From Chloroflexota bacterium (GTDB taxonomy: Bacteria; Chloroflexota; Dehalococcoidia; Lucifugimonadales; UBA3495), in assembly GCA_022562335.1 (NCBI GenBank), contig JADFPM010000021.1, positions 1 through 18,142 of the forward strand: a DNA stretch of 18,142 bases. Direction: 5' to 3'. Under the pieces are notes generated by a model, which ran no database searches, had not been told where the DNA came from, and saw only the letters and a program-made list of their open reading frames with translations. Shown piece by piece: positions 14,307-18,142 of the stretch. The position numbers and the translations under genes were made by a program. How positions within the stretch are numbered: the stretch's first letter is position 1; the number at the start of each line of letters is the position of its first letter.

Positions 14307-15332
14307 TCAACTGCGCCGATGCGCCGACTGGTCCGCCACCAGAAGGTCGAGGGCCATGCCCGGTTCCATCTTGCCCTGCTTGATGGCCAGATCGGCTTCC
14401 AGCAGCCGTTGGTACCTCCAGGTTATATCTTCCCACGTGTGCCGTCTGGCTTGCTGCATGGTTTTTCGGATGACGAATTGGGACGACGTGCCCATTTGCT
14501 CGCCCAACTCTTTTTGTGAAGCCTTCTGGTCCATACCGTTCTTGGCCAGGGCCAGCAACCGCACCTGACGCTGGATCATGGAGATGATGTACAAGGGGTC
14601 CCGGCCATCGTCCCTCAGTTGCTGGAGCAGGGAGATAGCATCCCGTTGACGGCCCTCGATCATGGCGTCCACGGCGTTGAAAATATTAGCCTCTCTGGCC
14701 TGAGACACCAACGCCGACACGTCGGTGTCCTCAATGGTCCGCCCCCAGGCGTAAAGTGACAGTTTTTCCAACTCCCGGTCCAGGGTCCACAGGTCGTTGC
14801 CCACCAGGTCGATGATGGTTGTGATGGCCGCCGGACTGATCACGGCGTTTTTCTCCTGGGCGGCGTCTTTGACCCAACGGGACAGGTCCTGGCCGCCGGG
14901 CTTCGGCGCCGGCAAACCCTGGACCTGGCAGACGCCTGCCAAGGCTTTAAGCAGAGGATTGCCCTGAGAGACCGTCCCGTCGGCAAATATCAGCAGCGTG
15001 GTGGGAGGCATGGCTGAAATGGCTTGGGCCAGCCCATCCCAAGCGCCCAAAGAGCCGCTGGGCTCCTGGCCTTGGTTGCTTTGTCTTCTGGAGCGGCGGG
15101 GCGGCCGCCTACCCTCCAACGTGGCCAGCAGCCCTCGCACCACCACCAGCCTGACCGCGTCCATGAAAGGAAGGGCGTTACATATCTCCACCAGTTCGTT
15201 GAGGGTGGCGTCGGCCCCTTCCAGCCGGTGGCGGTTGGCGTCAAGCAGGCCGGAGGCGTCGTCTTGGGCCTCCAGTTTCGCCTGGGCCTTAGCCACCAGA
15301 AAGCTGTCGCCGTGCAAGACGTAAGCGGGCAA
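14307..15332 (-). CDS. holA: DNA polymerase III subunit delta
   Basis: Clamp-loader subunit that opens the beta sliding clamp during replication. From the proposed start the protein has 341 residues, the family's usual size. The N-terminus PAYVLHGDSFLV is the typical first strand and loop of the AAA+-like domain; TLLIFADG and the Leu-rich ELEKLSLYA segment mark domains I and II, and the C-terminal helical domain includes DPLYIISMIQRQVRLL. An in-frame TTG at 15410 would add 26 residues rich in Pro and Ser, but it lies close to the predicted transcription start. TTG at 15332 is preferred because GGAG (plus-strand 15340-15343) is seven bases upstream and the protein then begins at the conserved strand. 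An Arg/Gln-rich insert (about residues 76-93) is less conserved. Convergent with the ABC ATPase gene. Confidence 0.9.
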   Translation of the reverse strand: MPAYVLHGDSFLVAKAQAKLEAQDDASGLLDANRHRLEGADATLNELVEICNALPFMDAVRLVVVRGLLATLEGRRPPRRSRRQSNQGQEPSGSLGAWDGLAQAISAMPPTTLLIFADGTVSQGNPLLKALAGVCQVQGLPAPKPGGQDLSRWVKDAAQEKNAVISPAAITTIIDLVGNDLWTLDRELEKLSLYAWGRTIEDTDVSALVSQAREANIFNAVDAMIEGRQRDAISLLQQLRDDGRDPLYIISMIQRQVRLLALAKNGMDQKASQKELGEQMGTSSQFVIRKTMQQARRHTWEDITWRYQRLLEADLAIKQGKMEPGMALDLLVADQSAHRRS

Positions 15333-15411
15333 AGCGTTGCTCCGGGGTGAAAGATGGTTGGGCGGCAGGGCTGAACAGTGCCGCGATGAGGGCGGTTCAG
15401 CCGGTGGCAAG

Positions 15412-15420
15412 ATTATAACA
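15412..15420 (-). promoter_or_regulatory. Extended -10 promoter for holA
   Basis: On the minus strand 15420-15412 reads TGTTATAAT, a perfect extended -10 element. The -35 position (plus 15435-15440) reads GGTCCC and is not a match, as expected for a TGn promoter. Transcription would start near 15405, giving a leader of about 73 bases to the TTG at 15332. Confidence 0.6.
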
Positions 15421-15422
15421 CC

Positions 15423-15455
15423 GGTCCCGCATCTGGGACCCCGGCGGTGTCCCAG
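15423..15455. promoter_or_regulatory. Alternating inverted repeats at the holA promoter
   Basis: GGTCCC (15423-15428) pairs with GGGACC (15435-15440) across six bases, and CTGGGAC (15433-15439) pairs with GTCCCAG (15449-15455) across nine bases. The middle arm is shared, so the two hairpins exclude each other. They cover the -35 zone of the holA promoter in the intergenic region shared with the divergent flavin oxidoreductase gene, so an operator is possible. Confidence 0.45.
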
Positions 15456-15553
15456 CGGGGCCGGGCCAACTGGCTACCCGCCGGTTTCTGTGGAATAATA
15501 GCAACCTGTTTTGGATACCCGGGACGTTGTGAGGATCTAGGGAGAACCGGCGC

Positions 15554-16594
15554 ATGAAGTTCGGATTATTCACTCATATCCCATGGCCTGAAGGCATAGA
15601 ACCCAAACAGGTCTTGGATCAGACCACCGAAGAGGTTGTCTTCGCCGAGGAGTTGGGATTTCATAGCGCCTGGGTGGCGGAACACCACTTTTCCAGATAC
15701 GGGTTGGGTTCTTCTTCCCTGGTGTTCTCGGCCAGCTTGGCGGCGCAGACCAAAAAGATACGTTTGGGTACCGCCATTCTGATCCCTCCCCTGCATCATC
15801 CCATCAAACTAGCCGAGGACGCCGCCACGCTGGACCTTATCAGCGGCGGACGCTTCGACGCGGGTTTTGGCCGCGGCACGGCGGGCTACGAGTACACCGG
15901 TTACAATGTGGACCAAGATGAAAGCCAGGAGCGTTTTCAAGAGACCATCAAGATAGTGACAGGGCTTTGGACCACGCCGGGTTTCTCCTTCAAGGGAAAA
16001 TATTTTGAGGTCGAGGAAGTCAACCTGGTGCCGCCGCCCTTGCAAAAGCCCCATCCGCCGATATACATAGCGGCCACCAGGACCCCGGCCACGCTGGATT
16101 TTGTGGTGTCCACCGGTCATCCGCTGATAATCGGCGTGGTGTTGGACACCGCCGATGCCGTGGACCTATGCCGTACCTTTGCGAAAAGGTCCAAAGAAGC
16201 CGGGCATAACGTGCCCATCTCCAGCATCCCATTCTTCCGCTACTTCTATGTGGCCGAGACCGAGGAGCAGGCCAGGAAGGACACCGAGGCGGAGCTGCGT
16301 TGGACCCTGGATATGGGTCAGTGGCGGCGCACTTTCCGGCGGGGCAGCGAGGTATACGAAAAACTTGACGATTGGCGGCGGGCGCGGACCGAGCTCCCCA
16401 CCAGCAATGAACACCTGTACGACCGGCGGGCGATAATAGGCACCCCGGAACAATGCGTGGCCCAGATCAAGGAGTTGCAGAGCAGCGGCATAGAATACTT
16501 CGGCTGCAATTTCTCCTTTGGCGGGATGGAGCAGGGCAAGATGCTGCGGTCGATGAGATTATTCGCCGAAGAGGTGATGCCCCACTTCAATTGA
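15554..16594 (+). CDS. Luciferase-like (LLM class) flavin-dependent oxidoreductase
   Basis: TIM-barrel FMN- or F420-dependent oxidoreductase of 346 residues in the bacterial luciferase superfamily. Family landmarks are the MKFGLFTH first strand, GFHSAWVAEHHF with the conserved Glu-His-His, TKKIRLGTAILIPPLHHPIKLAEDAATLD in pieces along the barrel, SGGRFDAGFGRG for phosphate binding, and KPHPPIYIAATRTP. The C-terminal GTPEQCVAQIKEL is the usual closing helix. ATG 15554 has GGAG at 15541-15544, nine bases upstream. Substrate cannot be read from sequence; members include alkanal, alkanesulfonate and other monooxygenases. Chloroflexota such as SAR202 often carry many of these, proposed for attack on recalcitrant organic matter, which fits the rest of the window. 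The gene is divergent from holA. Confidence 0.92.
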   Translation: MKFGLFTHIPWPEGIEPKQVLDQTTEEVVFAEELGFHSAWVAEHHFSRYGLGSSSLVFSASLAAQTKKIRLGTAILIPPLHHPIKLAEDAATLDLISGGRFDAGFGRGTAGYEYTGYNVDQDESQERFQETIKIVTGLWTTPGFSFKGKYFEVEEVNLVPPPLQKPHPPIYIAATRTPATLDFVVSTGHPLIIGVVLDTADAVDLCRTFAKRSKEAGHNVPISSIPFFRYFYVAETEEQARKDTEAELRWTLDMGQWRRTFRRGSEVYEKLDDWRRARTELPTSNEHLYDRRAIIGTPEQCVAQIKELQSSGIEYFGCNFSFGGMEQGKMLRSMRLFAEEVMPHFN

Positions 16595-16771
16595 CCTATT
16601 GAATGGCTTGAATGGCCTGCCGGAGCGGCGCCGTTCCGTTGAGGAGTCCGGCGCGGAAGCCCGTCAGAGCCGTATCGGTCATGGTTTTACCGATTTGAAC
16701 CCGGTGATCCTCGTTCAGCACGCGGCCGGCGGCGGGGATCTGGTGTACCAGCCCGCCGCAGAGGATTTTAT

Positions 16772-18133
16772 ATGGCTACCATAGCGGAACGTTTGAGTTC
16801 CTTTGCCACGTCGTTGCGTTTTCAAGACCTGCCGCCGGAGGTTGTGCACCAGACCAAGCGCATGATCATCGACACCCTGGGCTGCGCCTTTGGCGGTTAT
16901 GCGGGACAACCCAGCAAATTGGCCAGAGACCTGGCGTCGATGCTGTCCAGCACCCAGCCGGCCACCGTCCTGGGCAGCGGCCAGACCACCAGCCCAGACA
17001 TGGCGGCATTTGCCAACGGGGTGATGATCCGCTACCTGGATTTCAACGACGGCTACACCAGTAAGGAGTCGGGACATCCCAGCGACAGCATCGCGGCCAC
17101 CCTGTCGGCCACCGAAGTGGCCAGGGCCGGCGGTCAGCGGTTCATAACCGCCACCGTGGTGGCTTACGAAGCCTTCTGCCGGGTGTGCGACGCCGTGGAC
17201 CTGAAACCCCAGGGATTCGACCACGTCACCGTGGGTTGCATCGCCAGCACCTTGGGAGCGGCCAAGGGACTGGGGTTGTCCGAGGAGCAGACCCACCAGG
17301 CTTTGAACCTGGCCGTAGCCTCCAACCTGGCTCTGTACCAGACGCGCATCGGCGATGTCTCCATGTGGAAAGGCTGCGCCTACGCCAACGCCAGCCGCAA
17401 CGCGATCTTCGCGGCCATGCTCGCCCGCAAGGGCCTCACCGGACCATCGCCCATCTTTGAGGGGCCGGGTGGTTACTTCAAGGCCGTCAGCGGCGAGCCC
17501 TTCGATCTGGAGCCCTTTGGCGGGGAGGGCCGCCCCTTCAAGATCATGGAATGCAGCATCAAGCGATACCCGCTGGGGCTCTACTCCCAAACGGTGGTCC
17601 AGGCGGCCCTGGAAGTCCGCCAGCAATTGCCGGACGTGAAGGACATCGCCGAGGTCAATATTGAGACGCTGCAGACGGCCATAGATATCATGGCCGGCGA
17701 TGAGGAGAAGTGGCGGCCCGCCAACCGGGAGACTGCCGACCATTCCATGCCCTACACCGTGGGCGTTGCATTGCTCTACGGCGAGGTGAAACAGGACCAC
17801 TTTGACGACGTATATCTGACCAACCAGGAATTGCTGGACATTGTGGCCAAGGTCAAGGTCAACGTCTCCGAGGAGGCCAACCGGCGGGCGCCGGAAGCCA
17901 TGTTGTGCCGGCTTGAGGTGGTCACCGGTTCAGGCCAAAGGTATTCATCGGAAGTGGCTTACCACAAAGGCCACTACAAGGACCCCCTGGACGACTCGGA
18001 GGTGGAAGCCAAGTTCCGGTCGCTCTGCGAAGGCCGCCTCTCCAACGCCCGGACCTCAGCCCTGCTGGAAAGGCTGTGGAACCTGGATAAGGTCGAAGAG
18101 ATGGAAGAGGTACTGAGGGTGGCCAAGATCTAG
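16772..18133 (+). CDS. MmgE/PrpD family protein
   Basis: 453-residue member of the MmgE/PrpD fold, which covers 2-methylcitrate dehydratase, cis-aconitate decarboxylase and iminodisuccinate epimerase. The all-helical N-terminal domain shows the family pattern: RMIIDTLGCAFGGY, ANGVMIRYLDFNDGY, and GHPSDSIAATLSATEVA. The smaller C-terminal domain begins after IKRYPLGLYSQ and includes ADHSMPYTVGVALLYG. The Lys-Arg-Tyr-Pro segment is the usual active-site stretch. ATG 16772 has GAGG at 16761-16764, seven bases upstream. It follows the flavin oxidoreductase by 177 bases and may share its transcript. A methylcitrate role is not supported by neighbours: no prpB or prpC is present, and propionyl-CoA handling here is by the methylmalonyl route. 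A catabolic dehydratase of unknown substrate is the safest call. Confidence 0.92.
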   Translation: MATIAERLSSFATSLRFQDLPPEVVHQTKRMIIDTLGCAFGGYAGQPSKLARDLASMLSSTQPATVLGSGQTTSPDMAAFANGVMIRYLDFNDGYTSKESGHPSDSIAATLSATEVARAGGQRFITATVVAYEAFCRVCDAVDLKPQGFDHVTVGCIASTLGAAKGLGLSEEQTHQALNLAVASNLALYQTRIGDVSMWKGCAYANASRNAIFAAMLARKGLTGPSPIFEGPGGYFKAVSGEPFDLEPFGGEGRPFKIMECSIKRYPLGLYSQTVVQAALEVRQQLPDVKDIAEVNIETLQTAIDIMAGDEEKWRPANRETADHSMPYTVGVALLYGEVKQDHFDDVYLTNQELLDIVAKVKVNVSEEANRRAPEAMLCRLEVVTGSGQRYSSEVAYHKGHYKDPLDDSEVEAKFRSLCEGRLSNARTSALLERLWNLDKVEEMEEVLRVAKI

Positions 18134-18142
18134 CTTCAAGAA

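Noticed and set aside
16595..16771. Small plus-strand frame between the flavin oxidoreductase and the MmgE/PrpD gene
   Set aside because: The frame at 16599-16784 runs into the start of the next gene, has no ribosome site and no recognisable motif.
1..18142. CRISPR arrays, tRNA or rRNA genes, insertion sequences, prophage genes
   Set aside because: No regularly spaced repeats, no cloverleaf or rRNA-like stretches, and no transposase, integrase or phage structural motifs were seen on either strand.

Overview
The window looks like a chromosomal segment from a GC-rich bacterium, most plausibly Chloroflexota (Dehalococcoidia or SAR202-like). The placement is an inference. It rests on the archaeal/Chloroflexi-type split methylmalonyl-CoA mutase, an RNase J instead of RNase E, and a luciferase-like flavin oxidoreductase next to an MmgE/PrpD protein. 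No rRNA, tRNA, CRISPR array, transposase or phage gene was seen.

Region 1 (1-4600, + strand) is a methylmalonyl-CoA module: mutase catalytic subunit, an acyl-CoA dehydrogenase, methylmalonyl-CoA epimerase and the separate cobalamin-binding mutase subunit. Together they would link acyl-CoA oxidation and propionyl-CoA metabolism to succinyl-CoA. Two small, visibly AT-richer genes (DUF4258 and DUF2283) sit inside it. They resemble a toxin-antitoxin pair, and a near-perfect 17-bp direct repeat occurs at the mutase 3' end and inside the DUF2283 gene.

Region 2 (4677-7357, + strand) starts at a promoter with two perfect consensus hexamers and carries a growth operon: DUF177 protein, ribosomal protein L32, FabD, NusB and acyl carrier protein. 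The reading frame that carries the essential FabD N-terminus has no ATG, GTG or TTG ahead of its conserved motif, so its initiation is unexplained. A 327-base stretch without a convincing gene follows.

Region 3 (7685-12225, + strand) is nucleic-acid maintenance: family 4 uracil-DNA glycosylase, RNase J and an FtsK/SpoIIIE DNA translocase, closely spaced. It ends in a 68-base palindromic repeat that can fold into a branched structure.

Region 4 (12449-18133) is mixed: a PHP-domain phosphoesterase, an orphan oligopeptide-type ABC ATPase, DNA polymerase III delta (holA) on the minus strand with its own extended -10 promoter, then a luciferase-like flavin oxidoreductase and an MmgE/PrpD family protein on the plus strand.

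Most of the window is ordinary housekeeping and metabolism. The points most worth a second look are the DUF4258/DUF2283 insertion, the missing fabD start codon, the branched repeat after ftsK and the alternating inverted repeats at the holA promoter.
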